From: Methylopila jiangsuensis
GTDB taxonomy: Bacteria > Pseudomonadota > Alphaproteobacteria > Rhizobiales > Methylopilaceae
Reading direction: 5' to 3'
Assembly (NCBI RefSeq): GCF_027922305.1
Contig: NZ_BSFK01000005.1
Location: 744,001-808,000 of the forward strand
Length of the DNA: 64,000 nt
The number at the start of each line of letters is the position of its first letter. Within the stretch, counting starts at the first letter, position 1. Shown in pieces: positions 18,745-27,209 of the stretch. The position numbers were made by a program, and so were the translations under genes. The notes beneath the pieces were generated by a model that saw nothing but the letters and a program-made list of their open reading frames with translations, ran no database searches and was not told where the DNA came from.

Positions 18745-19712
18745 GGCGCCGTCCAGCCGTAAGCCGCCACGCTCTCCGCCTGCTGGTGGAAGCGCAGCTT
18801 CGCCAGATACTCCAACGGATCGAGCTTCTGCACCATGGCGCCGGGCGGCGTGTCGAGCCAGTCCACCAGCCGGGTGAGCAGGAAGCGGATGGCCGCGCCG
18901 CGGGCGAGCGTCGGGAACGCAGCGATCTCCGCCTCCGAAAGCGGCCGCGCGGCGTGATAGGCGGCGAGCAGCGCCGCGCCCTTCGCCGGATCGTAGCCGC
19001 CGTCCGGATCGAAGCACCAGGCGTTCAGGCAGATGGCGAGGTCGTAGGCGTAGGCGTCGTCGCAGGCGAAGTAGAAGTCGATCAGGCCCGACAGCCGGTC
19101 ACCCAGGAAGAACACGTTGTTGGGGAACAGATCGGCGTGGATGACGCCCGACGGCAGGTCGAGGCCGGCGAAGGCCGGCGCGAGATGGTCCAGTTCCTGG
19201 GCGATCAGGGCGTCGAGGCCCGGCGTCACCGCGTCGCTGCGGCCGCGGGCGGTGGCGGCGAGCGCCAGCCAGCCGTCCACCGAGAGCGCGTTCGGCCGCT
19301 TGAGCGGAAAGCCCCGGCCCGCCTCGTGCAGCGCCGCCAGCGCATGGCCGAGTTCGGCGCAATGCTCCGGCGTGGGCCGCCGCACCCACACGCCGTCGAG
19401 GAAGGTGACCATGGCCGCCGGCCGGCCGCACAGCTCCTTCAGCACGGAGCCGTCGCGCGCCTTCACCGGCTGCGGGCAGGTGAGCCCCCGCGCCGACAGA
19501 TGCTCCAGCAGGCCGAGGAAGAACGGCAGGTCGCCCCGCTCCACACGCTTCTCGTACAGCGTCAGGATGAAGCGGTCCGTTGTGGTGACGAGCAGGTAGT
19601 TGGAGTTCTCGACCCCCTCGGCGATGCCCTTGAACGACACCGCCTCGCCCACGTCATAGGCGGCGAGAAACGCGGCGAGGTCTTCGTCGGGCACTTCGGT
19701 GTAGACGGCCAT
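18741..19712 (-). CDS. thrB: Homoserine kinase (APH-type ThrB)
   Basis: The 323-residue protein is the aminoglycoside-phosphotransferase-fold homoserine kinase typical of alphaproteobacteria, not the GHMP type. It phosphorylates homoserine for threonine synthesis. Landmarks are the opening [16 protein letters not shown], the GVENSNYLL loop, the catalytic [14 protein letters not shown] (HxDxxxxN), and the metal-binding [14 protein letters not shown] at 19712 is the conserved start; an in-frame ATG at 19772 would add an Arg-rich, unlikely leader. It lies between ispH and rnhA on the same strand. Confidence 0.95.
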   Translation of the reverse strand: MAVYTEVPDEDLAAFLAAYDVGEAVSFKGIAEGVENSNYLLVTTTDRFILTLYEKRVERGDLPFFLGLLEHLSARGLTCPQPVKARDGSVLKELCGRPAAMVTFLDGVWVRRPTPEHCAELGHALAALHEAGRGFPLKRPNALSVDGWLALAATARGRSDAVTPGLDALIAQELDHLAPAFAGLDLPSGVIHADLFPNNVFFLGDRLSGLIDFYFACDDAYAYDLAICLNAWCFDPDGGYDPAKGAALLAAYHAARPLSEAEIAAFPTLARGAAIRFLLTRLVDWLDTPPGAMVQKLDPLEYLAKLRFHQQAESVAAYGWTAP

Positions 19713-19784
19713 GGGGCACTCGGATCGACAGGCGGAAGCCGCTCTCCTACGGCGTCGGGTGCGCCGCCGCAACGTCTGACGCCG

Positions 19785-20747
19785 TCAGGCCGCCGGCGGG
19801 CGCAACTCGCGCGGGAGCGGGAAGAACACGCTCTCGTCCGCCGTGGTCACGGTCTCGACCCGCACCTCGTAGCGGGCGGCGAAGGCGTCGATGATCTCCT
19901 CCACCAGCACCTCCGGCGCGGAGGCGCCGGCGGTGACCCCGAGGGTCCCGAGGCCGGAAAACTCCGCCCAGTCGATGTCGGCGGCGCGCTGCACCAGCCG
20001 CGACACCGGGCAGCCCGCCCGCTCCGCCACTTCGCGCAGCCGCTGGGAGTTGGACGAGTTTGGAGCGCCCACCACCACCAGCGCGTCGCAGTCGGGCGCC
20101 ACCCGCTTCACCGCCTCCTGCCGGTTGGTGGTGGCGTAGCAGATGTCCTCCTTGTGCGGCCCGTGGATGCCGGGGAAGCGGCTTTTGAGCGCCGCCACCA
20201 CGCCCGCGGTGTCGTCCACCGACAGCGTGGTCTGTGTGACATAGGCGAGCTCCGCGCCCTCAGGGGGATTAAGCCCCGGCACGTCGGCCTCGGTCTCCAC
20301 CAACAGCACGGCGCCATCGGGAAGCTGGCCCATGGTGCCCACCACCTCCGGGTGGCCCGCATGGCCGATCAGCAGCACCATGCGGCCGCGCTTGTGGTGG
20401 ATCTCCGCCTCGCGATGCACCTTGGTGACCAGCGGACAGGTGGCGTCGATGGCGAACAGGTTGCGCAGCCGCGCCGCCGCCGGAACGGATTTCGCCACCC
20501 CGTGGGCGGAGAACACCACCGGCGCGTCGCCGTCCGGCACCTCGTCGAGCTCGTCCACGAACACGGCGCCCTTGCGCTTCAGTTCGTCCACCACGAAGCG
20601 GTTGTGGACGATCTCGTGCCGCACGTAGACCGGCGGCCCGAACCGCTGCAGCGCCGCCTCCACCACGTCGATGGCGCGCACCACGCCGGCGCAGAAGCCG
20701 CGCGGCGCGCACAACAGGATGCGAAGGGGGGGCTTGGCGTCGCTCAT
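19785..20747 (-). CDS. ispH: 4-hydroxy-3-methylbut-2-enyl diphosphate reductase
   Basis: This 320-residue Fe-S enzyme performs the last step of the MEP isoprenoid pathway, giving IPP and DMAPP. The three cluster cysteines are Cys19 (RGFCAGV), Cys104 (DATCPLV) and Cys203 ([10 protein letters not shown]). The [23 protein letters not shown] and [11 protein letters not shown] motifs are all in place. The start is ATG 20747; another in-frame ATG four codons upstream (20759) is possible. ispH-thrB-rnhA is a known alphaproteobacterial order and probably an operon. Confidence 0.96.
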   Translation of the reverse strand: MSDAKPPLRILLCAPRGFCAGVVRAIDVVEAALQRFGPPVYVRHEIVHNRFVVDELKRKGAVFVDELDEVPDGDAPVVFSAHGVAKSVPAAARLRNLFAIDATCPLVTKVHREAEIHHKRGRMVLLIGHAGHPEVVGTMGQLPDGAVLLVETEADVPGLNPPEGAELAYVTQTTLSVDDTAGVVAALKSRFPGIHGPHKEDICYATTNRQEAVKRVAPDCDALVVVGAPNSSNSQRLREVAERAGCPVSRLVQRAADIDWAEFSGLGTLGVTAGASAPEVLVEEIIDAFAARYEVRVETVTTADESVFFPLPRELRPPAA

Positions 20748-20942
20748 GGCGCCGGACATCCTCGGACAGAACAGGCGGAGCCCGCGCCGGGGCGCGCAGC
20801 CGTCCGCCCGGAGATGGGCCCCGGCCGCGCGGGGTGTCAAGGCGCGGTCGCGCTTTCGTCCGAACCTGCGCCTTGCTATAAAACGGCGGCGCGGGGGCTT
20901 TCCGGCCTGCGCACGGGTGGCGTTCAGTTCGGGGATGAGCCT

Positions 20943-21518
20943 ATGCGATACGGCGGCGCGCGGCGGACGGCCTTGGGCGCTCTCCTTCTGGCGGCTCTCG
21001 CCGGATGCAGCAGCATCGGCGGCGATCAGGCGGAAACCGCGGCGCAGGCCCCCGCGGCGGCGGCTCCTGCAGGGCAGGAGCCGGGCTTCGAGAGCCTGAT
21101 CAAGCGCAACTGCCCGCAGATCGAGATTCTTCAGGGCGCCGAGTCCTATCGCGTCTACGGGACGCCGAACTCCAACGACCCGTTCGACATCCGCTATCAG
21201 GCCAACATCGCCGACACCGCGCGGGAGTGCTCGCTGCTGGGCGTGGAGGCCGCCATCCGCATCGGCGTCACCGGCCGGCTCATCGTGGGGCCGAAGGGCG
21301 CCCCCGGCTCGGTGCGCCTGCCGCTGCGCATCGCGGTGCTCGACGAGAAGGGAACTCCGGTCTACTCGCGGATCCACCCCATCACGGTCGCCATCCCCGC
21401 CGGCCAGCAGCACGCCGACTTCCCCCACATCGAGGACGGCGTGGTGGTGCCGATCCCGGCCAACCGCTTCATCGGCTGGAAGATCGTGATCGGCTACGAT
21501 CCGAAGGGCGCGCTCTGA
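20943..21518 (+). CDS. Putative lipoprotein of unknown function
   Basis: The 191-residue protein starts with a lipoprotein signal: [22 protein letters not shown], with lipobox LAGC and the acylated cysteine at residue 22. An Ala/Pro/Gln-rich linker (to about residue 48) follows. The domain then starts [14 protein letters not shown], with further TARECSLLG and [15 protein letters not shown] strands and a final [15 protein letters not shown]. It looks like a beta-rich periplasmic domain. The name and role are unknown. The stop overlaps the presumed CTG start of the following acyltransferase, so a role at the cell envelope is plausible. Confidence 0.75.
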   Translation: MRYGGARRTALGALLLAALAGCSSIGGDQAETAAQAPAAAAPAGQEPGFESLIKRNCPQIEILQGAESYRVYGTPNSNDPFDIRYQANIADTARECSLLGVEAAIRIGVTGRLIVGPKGAPGSVRLPLRIAVLDEKGTPVYSRIHPITVAIPAGQQHADFPHIEDGVVVPIPANRFIGWKIVIGYDPKGAL

Positions 21519-22459
21519 GCGGGGAAGCGGCCAACGGAGCCCCCGTCGCCCCGGCGCGTAAGACCGGCCGCGGCCTGAAGCGCAGGCGCGGGTTCGCGTG
21601 GCGGCTGCAGAACCGGCTGGAGGCGATCGGCGTGGCGATCGTCGCGGGCAGCTGCAGGCTGCTGGGCGTGGACGCCGCCTCCGCGTTCTACGGCTGGGTC
21701 TGGCGCACGCTCGCGCCGTTCAACCGCCGCCACGCCCGCGCGCTCGAGAATCTCACGCACGCCTTTCCGGACAAGACCGAGGCCGAGCGCAGGGCCATCG
21801 CCCTCGGCGCCTGGGAGAACCTCGGCCGGGTGATGGCGGAGGGGTTCCTGCTGGATCGGCTGGCGGCGGACGCCTCCCGCTTCGAGGACCACGCCATAGC
21901 GGATTTCGCGGCGCTGAAGGGCGACGGGCGCGGGCTGGTCGTGGTCTCGGCCCATTTCGGCAACTGGGAGTTCGGCGCCGAAGGCGTCCGCCGCTCGGGC
22001 TTCCGGCCGGCGGGCATCTACAAGGCCCTGCGCAATCCGATCGTGGACGCCATGCTGCGCCACATCCGCATCGGCTTCTACCCCGGCGGCCTGCTGCCGC
22101 GAGGCGCCGACGCCCCCCGCCGGCTGATCAGCCATGTGCGGGGCGGCGGAGCCATGGTCATCCTGGCCGACCTGCGCGACGGCGGCGGCGTGGACGTGCC
22201 CTTCTTCGGACGGCCCGCCCGCTCCACGCCGTTTCCGGCGCTGGTGGCGCGGCTGCTCGGCGCGCCGCTGATGGCCGGGCGGGTGACGCGCCTCAAGGGC
22301 GCGCGGTTCCGCCTCGACTGCGAGCCCATCGAGGTGCCCCGCACGAACGACCGCGACGCGGACGTGCGAGCCGCCACCGAAGCCATGATGGCGGTGTTCG
22401 AGCGCTGGATCCGCGAGACGCCCGAGCAGTGGATGTGGGGCATGCGCCGCTGGCGCTGA
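21515..22459 (+). CDS. LpxL/HtrB-family lipid A acyltransferase
   Basis: This membrane-associated acyltransferase of 314 residues adds secondary acyl chains to lipid A precursors. The catalytic H-x4-E motif is in [13 protein letters not shown]. Other family features are the N-terminal [11 protein letters not shown] segment, the [11 protein letters not shown] helix, [18 protein letters not shown] and the final [11 protein letters not shown]. No ATG, GTG or TTG lies upstream of the conserved N-terminal segment: the first GTG (21632) would remove it. CTG at 21515, inside a CTGA overlap with the lipoprotein stop, is the likely start. Which lipid A position it acylates cannot be told. Confidence 0.85.
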   Translation: MSGEAANGAPVAPARKTGRGLKRRRGFAWRLQNRLEAIGVAIVAGSCRLLGVDAASAFYGWVWRTLAPFNRRHARALENLTHAFPDKTEAERRAIALGAWENLGRVMAEGFLLDRLAADASRFEDHAIADFAALKGDGRGLVVVSAHFGNWEFGAEGVRRSGFRPAGIYKALRNPIVDAMLRHIRIGFYPGGLLPRGADAPRRLISHVRGGGAMVILADLRDGGGVDVPFFGRPARSTPFPALVARLLGAPLMAGRVTRLKGARFRLDCEPIEVPRTNDRDADVRAATEAMMAVFERWIRETPEQWMWGMRRWR

Positions 22460-22568
22460 CCGCGGCTGCGAAGGCTTCCGACGAAAGCCGCGTTGCGCCG
22501 CAGCGAAGCCGGGACGAAGGTGCCGCCACCCTCCGCTTCGCCTGTTCTTGTCAACGAAAGGTCCGCCG

Positions 22569-23609
22569 ATGATCGTCCCGAGCGCGTTCTATCGTCCTCT
22601 TGCGCTCGGCGCGCCCGCGCCGCTGCGCGAGCAGCCGGTGAAGGTGGAGCGCATGATCCACTTCGTGCCGCCGCATGTGGAGAAGATCCGCGCCCGCGTG
22701 GGCGATCTCGCCAAGCAGGTGGACGTGGTGCTCGGCAACCTCGAGGACGCGGTGCCGGCGGACGCCAAGGAAGCCGCCCGCTCCGGCTTCATCGAGATGG
22801 CCAAGGCCAACGACTTCGGCCAGACCGGCCTCTGGATCCGCATGAACGCCCTCGACAGCCCGTGGGCGCTGGACGACGTGATCGAGATCGTCGGCGCGGT
22901 CGGCGACAAGCTCGACGTCATCATGCTGCCGAAGGTCGAGGGCGCCTGGGACATCCACTATCTCGACCGCCTGCTGGCGCAGCTCGAGGCGCGCCACAAG
23001 CTGGCCCGGCCGATCCAGATCCACGCCATTCTGGAGACCGCGCAAGGGGTGATGAACGTGGAGGAGATCGCCCGCTCCTCGCCCCGCATGCACGGCATGA
23101 GCCTCGGGCCGGCCGACCTCGCCGCCTCCCGCCGCATGAAGACCACCCGCGTGGGCGGCGGCCATCCGGGCTACGGCGTTCTGACCGACAAGGACGGCGA
23201 CGCCGCCCGCGCCTTCTACCAGCAGGACTTGTGGCACTACACCATCGCCAAGATGGTGGACGCCTGCGCCGCCAACGACATCAAGCCGTTCTATGGCCCG
23301 TTCGGCGACTTCTCCGATCTGGAGGCCTGCGAGGCCCAGTTCCGCAACTCGTTCCTGCTCGGCTGCGTCGGCGCCTGGACGCTGCATCCGACCCAGGTCG
23401 AGATCGCCAAGCGGGTGTTCTCTCCGGACGTGGAGGAGGTGAAGTTCGCCAAGCGCATCGTGGACGCCATGCCCGACGGCACCGGCGCGGTGATGCTCGA
23501 CGGCAAGATGCAGGACGACGCCACCTGGAAGCAGGCCAAGGTGATCGTCGACCTGGCGAAGCAGATCGCCGATCGCGAGCCCACGCTCGCCGCCGCCTAC
23601 GGGCTCTGA
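22569..23609 (+). CDS. HpcH/HpaI-family malyl-CoA lyase-like enzyme
   Basis: The 346-residue protein is a TIM-barrel CoA-ester lyase of the CitE/HpcH group. Visible blocks include [19 protein letters not shown], the acidic metal site [11 protein letters not shown], the basic [37 protein letters not shown] and [15 protein letters not shown]. From memory it resembles the Chloroflexus L-malyl-CoA/beta-methylmalyl-CoA/citramalyl-CoA lyase more than the shorter MclA of Methylobacterium. It would cleave or form malyl-CoA (glyoxylate plus acetyl-CoA), useful in the serine cycle or ethylmalonyl-CoA pathway. ATG at 22569 has an AAAGG site; an upstream TTG (22548) is an alternative. It is a single gene. 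Confidence 0.82.
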   Translation: MIVPSAFYRPLALGAPAPLREQPVKVERMIHFVPPHVEKIRARVGDLAKQVDVVLGNLEDAVPADAKEAARSGFIEMAKANDFGQTGLWIRMNALDSPWALDDVIEIVGAVGDKLDVIMLPKVEGAWDIHYLDRLLAQLEARHKLARPIQIHAILETAQGVMNVEEIARSSPRMHGMSLGPADLAASRRMKTTRVGGGHPGYGVLTDKDGDAARAFYQQDLWHYTIAKMVDACAANDIKPFYGPFGDFSDLEACEAQFRNSFLLGCVGAWTLHPTQVEIAKRVFSPDVEEVKFAKRIVDAMPDGTGAVMLDGKMQDDATWKQAKVIVDLAKQIADREPTLAAAYGL

Positions 23610-23941
23610 CGGCGTTATCTGTCAGGTCCTCCTCGCGTCATGCCCGAGCGTGTCTCGGGCATCCAGGACTTGAACGCTCAAAAGTCCGCTCGGCGAAACG
23701 TCGTGGACACCCGGCTTCGCCGGGCATGACGGTCGTTTAAGTCGCGCGTTGCGGCAATTTCCAGACAGGCTTCAAGGCCGGGGCGACCAAGCCGAAACCC
23801 ACGATCCGCGCGTCCGAGGCGACGTCGCGGATCGGCCTCCGCCTCGCCGGCGTCACAATGCCGTCGCATCGGATTGACTTGCGCGCCGGGCTTTGGCTTG
23901 GTCGCGCGCCCGAAACGTATCCGGCGACGGTCCAACCGCAG
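23610..23941. other. Intergenic stretch containing a composite palindromic repeat
   Basis: No gene is convincing between the lyase and hspQ. The left part holds the 100-bp repeat at 23635-23735. The remainder (23736-23941) shows no clear feature, apart from being in frame with an N-terminal extension of hspQ that family length argues against. Confidence 0.5.
23635..23735. repeat. Composite palindromic intergenic repeat (long form, copy A)
   Basis: The outer arms CGTCATGCCCGAG and CGGGCATGACGG are inverted. Inside are an inner hairpin (CCCGA...TCGGG), a GGGCATCCAGGACTTG segment and a central GCTCGGCGAAAC. The same design recurs at 36113-36210 and 44926-45026. Short hairpin-only versions lie at 33088-33122, 35203-35233 and 46003-46034. 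Confidence 0.8.
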
Positions 23942-24280
23942 ATGTCGCGAGCCCCGCTCCGCAACGCCAAGTTCCGCATCGGCGACGTGGTCCGCCACCG
24001 CGTCTATCCGTTCCGCGGCGTGATCTACGACGTCGACCCCACCTTCTCGAACACCGAGGACTGGTGGCGCTCGATCCCCGAGGACGTGCGCCCGGACAGG
24101 GACCAGCCGTTCTACCACCTGCTGGCCGAGAACGCGGAGACGGAATACGTCGCCTATGTCTCGGAGCAGAACCTGCTGCCCGACGACAGCGGCGAGCCGC
24201 TGCGCCACCCTCAGGTGGAGGCCATGTTCGAGCGCACCGACGACGGCGCCTACAAGGTCCGCAACGACGTGCGGCACTGA
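23942..24280 (+). CDS. hspQ: Heat shock protein HspQ (YccV-like)
   Basis: The 112-residue protein has the YccV/hemimethylated-DNA-binding domain fold. It contains the blocks FRIGDVVRHRVYPFRGVIYDV, the DPTFSNTEDWW segment, the YHLLAENAETEYVAYVSEQNL core and a closing DDGAYKVRND. In enterobacteria HspQ assists Lon as a specificity factor and affects DnaA levels; here the role is inferred. ATG at 23942 matches the usual HspQ length; the longer frame to 23858 is rejected. It converges with the IalB gene, with a bidirectional terminator between. Confidence 0.9.
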   Translation: MSRAPLRNAKFRIGDVVRHRVYPFRGVIYDVDPTFSNTEDWWRSIPEDVRPDRDQPFYHLLAENAETEYVAYVSEQNLLPDDSGEPLRHPQVEAMFERTDDGAYKVRNDVRH

Positions 24281-24303
24281 CGGCGGAACGCCGTTCGTCC
24301 CGA

Positions 24304-24348
24304 CATGACAAAGCGCCGGACGCTCACGCGTTCCGGCGTTTTGTCATG
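24304..24348. terminator. Bidirectional hairpin terminator between hspQ and the IalB gene
   Basis: A 17-bp inverted repeat has arms CATGACAAAGCGCCGGA and TCCGGCGTTTTGTCATG, with one mismatched pair and an 11-base loop. It lies between the convergent stops at 24280 and 24398. Internal A and T runs flank the GC stem, so it can act in both directions. Confidence 0.8.
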
Positions 24349-24397
24349 AATGACCGAGAGGCGGCGCGAACCCTTCTCCGCGCCGCCCTCGATCGGC

Positions 24398-25102
24398 TTA
24401 CTGGCCCTGAGCGGGCGCGGGGGCCGCGGCGGGCGCCTGCGCGCCGCCCTGCATCTGCAGCTTGTCGCGCATCTCCTGCGCCTTCTTGTTCAGCTCCTCG
24501 TTGGCCTTCTCGCGCTCGGCCTCGACCACCTTCGGATCGAGCGCCGGACCGTCATAGGCCTTGGTGAAGCCGGAGAGGCTCACGGGGAAGTTCACCGTCT
24601 TGGCCTGCTGGTTCATGGCCTGCAGCACGAGGTTGTTGCCCTTCTTCAGATTGTTGAAGAAGGCGTCGTTGACCTCGATCTCGGCGTAGCAGGCGTTCGG
24701 GAAGCAGATGGAGTACTTGCCGTTGGCGGGCGCGTTCTGGTCCACCGCCACGCGCACGCCGGGCTGGATCAGCAGGCCGGGCGGCACGGCGGCGAGGAAG
24801 AAGCGCTTGTTCTCGCCTGTGATCTGGCGGATGGCGATCGAGGCCACGGTCTGGCCGGTGTCGGCCTTCACGTCGCGGGAGGTGAGGCACACCTCCTTCT
24901 TGGCCTGCGGATCGGTGTTGCAGATCTTCACCCAGTTCGGCTGCGGCGCCGCGGCGGGCGCGGCGGACATCGGGCCGGGGCCGGCCGGCTTCTCCGCCGC
25001 CGGGGCCGGCGCCTTCTTCTCCTGCGCGGCCGCCGGGAGCGCGGCGCCGATCGAAAGGACGGCGGCGAGGATGGCGAGGCGCGAGTGGCTACCCATAATC
25101 AT
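24398..25102 (-). CDS. Invasion-associated locus B (IalB) family secreted protein
   Basis: The 234-residue protein has a signal peptide (cleavage near LPAAAQ) and an Ala/Pro/Lys-rich linker. The IalB domain follows, with WVKICNTDPQAKKEVCLTS, the RFFLAAVPPGLLIQPGVR block and the CFPNACYAEIEV segment. The two cysteine pairs probably form disulfides. A charged C-terminal helix (EAEREKANEELNKKAQEM) and an Ala/Pro/Gln tail complete it. The family is named for a Bartonella erythrocyte-invasion factor but is widespread in free-living Hyphomicrobiales, where the role is unknown. ATG 25102 has an AGGAAGGAA site seven bases upstream. Confidence 0.9.
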   Translation of the reverse strand: MIMGSHSRLAILAAVLSIGAALPAAAQEKKAPAPAAEKPAGPGPMSAAPAAAPQPNWVKICNTDPQAKKEVCLTSRDVKADTGQTVASIAIRQITGENKRFFLAAVPPGLLIQPGVRVAVDQNAPANGKYSICFPNACYAEIEVNDAFFNNLKKGNNLVLQAMNQQAKTVNFPVSLSGFTKAYDGPALDPKVVEAEREKANEELNKKAQEMRDKLQMQGGAQAPAAAPAPAQGQ

Positions 25103-25339
25103 GCGGCATTTCCTTCCTGTCGTGTGGGACGACCGGCTTCGCAACGGCCGCCGCGCTGACCGCGGAACACGTCGCGCGCAAGCGCGGAGCCGAGCGTCTC
25201 GTTACTCGGCGCGACCGCTGTCTGTCGAGCAAATACGGCGAGAGAGTGACCGCTTATCCTGCGGCGCGCCAAAGGGTCGAGGCGCAGGCCTGTGGTAGTC
25301 TCTTCTTAACGAAGCGGACGAATCACGACCCGGAGCCGA

Positions 25340-27187
25340 ATGATCAAGCCGAGACGCACCCGGTCCGGCGCCGTGCGGGGCGCGACGCCTTTGCGCCGCG
25401 CGTTCGGAGCGGCGCTCGCCATCGGCGCTCTCGCGCTCGCGGCGCCGGCCGCGGCGACGCCGGCCCACGGGATCGCCATGCACGGCGCGCCGGCGCTGCC
25501 GCAGGATTTCATCAGCCTGCCCTACGCGCGGCCCGATGCGCCGAAGGGCGGCCGCGTCACCTACGGCTGGCTCGGCGGCTTCGACACCCTGAACCCTTAC
25601 GCCTATCGCGGCGTGCAGGCGCAGGGGCTGCGCGGCGCGGTTTACGAGAGCCTGCTCGCCCGCTCCTTCGACGAGCCGTTCACGCTCTATGGGCTGGTGG
25701 CCGAAAGCGTGGAGACGCCGGACGACCGCAGCTGGGTGACGTTCCGGCTGAACCCCAGGGCGCGCTTCTCGGACGGCGAGCCGATCACGGCCGAGGACGT
25801 GCTGTTCACTTTCCAGCTTCTGAAGGAGCACGGACATCCGTCCTACCGCTCCAACTACCGCCGGGTGAAAGCCGCCGCCGCCGAGGGCGAGCGCGCGGTG
25901 CGCTTTGACCTGGCGGACTCCGAGGATCGCGAACTGCCGCTGATTCTCGGCCTGATGCCGGTGCTCCCCGCCCATGCGATCGACCCGAAGACCTTCGAGG
26001 ACACCACGCTGAAGCCGATCGTCGGCTCCGGCCCCTACGTCATCAGCGCGCTGGAGCCGGGACGCTCGCTGACGCTGCGCCGCGACCCCGACTACTGGGG
26101 CGCGGAGCTTCCCGTGAACCGCGGCCTGAACAACTTCGACGAGATCCGCTACGACTACTATCGGGACTCCAACACCATGTTCGAGGCCTTCAAGAAGGGG
26201 CTGATCGACGTCCTGCCCGAGAGCGACCCGATCCGCTGGACCACCGGCTACGACTTCCCCGCCGTCCGCCGCGGCGAGGTGGCTCTGGACCGTTTCGTCT
26301 CCGGCCGCCCCTGGGGGATGGACGGGCTGGTGTTCAACACCCGCAAGCCGGTGTTCGCGGACGTGCGGGTGCGCGAGGCGCTGAGCCTGCTGTTCGATTA
26401 CGAATGGATGGACCGCAACCTCTACGGCGGCGCCACCGAACGCACCCGCAGCTACTTCGAAGGCTCCCACCTCGCCTCGACCGGCCGCCCGGCCGACGAG
26501 AAGGAGCGCGCGCTGCTGGCGCCCTTCCCGGGCGTGGTGCGCGACGACGTGATGGCGGGGACGTGGCGGCCGGGGTCCACCGACGGATCAGGTCGCGATC
26601 GGGAGCAGTTGCGCAGGGCGCTCGACCTGCTGGCCGAGGCCGGGTGGCGCGTCCAGAACGGCGAACTGCGGCGCGACGGCTCCGGCGAGCCGTTCCGGTT
26701 CGAAATTCTGGTCAAGGAGAAGGAGCAGGAGCGGCTCGCTCTCGCCTATGCGCGCGGGCTCGAGCGCGCCGGCGTGCGCGCGACCGTGCGGCTTGCGGAT
26801 TCGACCCAGCACTTCCGGCGTCTGCAGACCTACGACTTCGACATGATCCAGTACAAATGGCTCACCAGCCTGTCGCCGGGCGTCGAGCAGAAGAAATACT
26901 GGAGCGTGGCGGCCGCCGACACGCCCGGCGAGCGCAACTACATGGGCGTGAAGCAGCCGGCGGTGGACGCCATGATCGCCGCGCTGCTGTCCGAGCGCGA
27001 GCCTGCGGATTTCGAATCCGCGGTGCGCGCGCTCGACCGGGTGCTGCTGTCCGGCTTCTACGTGGTTCCGCTGTTCCACCCGAAGGAGCAGTGGGTCGCG
27101 CGCTGGACCGCCGTGCAGCGGCCCGAGACCACGCCGCTTTACGGCCCTGCGCCCGAGACCTGGTGGCGCGACGCGCCCGCACGCTGA
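25340..27187 (+). CDS. Periplasmic peptide-binding protein of an ABC transporter (YejA-like)
   Basis: The 615-residue SBP family 5 (DppA/OppA) protein begins with an Arg-rich signal peptide ending near AAPAAATPAHG. It has DTLNPYAYRG, a VYESLLARSFDEP block, FSDGEPITAEDVLFTFQLLKE, GSGPYVISALEPGRSLTL and a late FDMIQYKWLTSLSPGVEQ. The ALPQDFISLPYARPDAPKGG opening resembles YejA, which binds peptides such as microcin C. No permease or ATPase genes adjoin it here: the next gene is an AMP-binding-like protein. In Hyphomicrobiales the yej permeases are often elsewhere or there are two tandem YejA copies. Confidence 0.88.
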   Translation: MIKPRRTRSGAVRGATPLRRAFGAALAIGALALAAPAAATPAHGIAMHGAPALPQDFISLPYARPDAPKGGRVTYGWLGGFDTLNPYAYRGVQAQGLRGAVYESLLARSFDEPFTLYGLVAESVETPDDRSWVTFRLNPRARFSDGEPITAEDVLFTFQLLKEHGHPSYRSNYRRVKAAAAEGERAVRFDLADSEDRELPLILGLMPVLPAHAIDPKTFEDTTLKPIVGSGPYVISALEPGRSLTLRRDPDYWGAELPVNRGLNNFDEIRYDYYRDSNTMFEAFKKGLIDVLPESDPIRWTTGYDFPAVRRGEVALDRFVSGRPWGMDGLVFNTRKPVFADVRVREALSLLFDYEWMDRNLYGGATERTRSYFEGSHLASTGRPADEKERALLAPFPGVVRDDVMAGTWRPGSTDGSGRDREQLRRALDLLAEAGWRVQNGELRRDGSGEPFRFEILVKEKEQERLALAYARGLERAGVRATVRLADSTQHFRRLQTYDFDMIQYKWLTSLSPGVEQKKYWSVAAADTPGERNYMGVKQPAVDAMIAALLSEREPADFESAVRALDRVLLSGFYVVPLFHPKEQWVARWTAVQRPETTPLYGPAPETWWRDAPAR

Positions 27188-27209
27188 TTCCCGAAGGAGC
27201 CTCCGGCCC

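Noticed and set aside
23858-23941. N-terminal extension of hspQ from an upstream ATG
   Set aside because: HspQ homologues begin at about the KFRIGDVVRH segment, and the extension reads like intergenic DNA.
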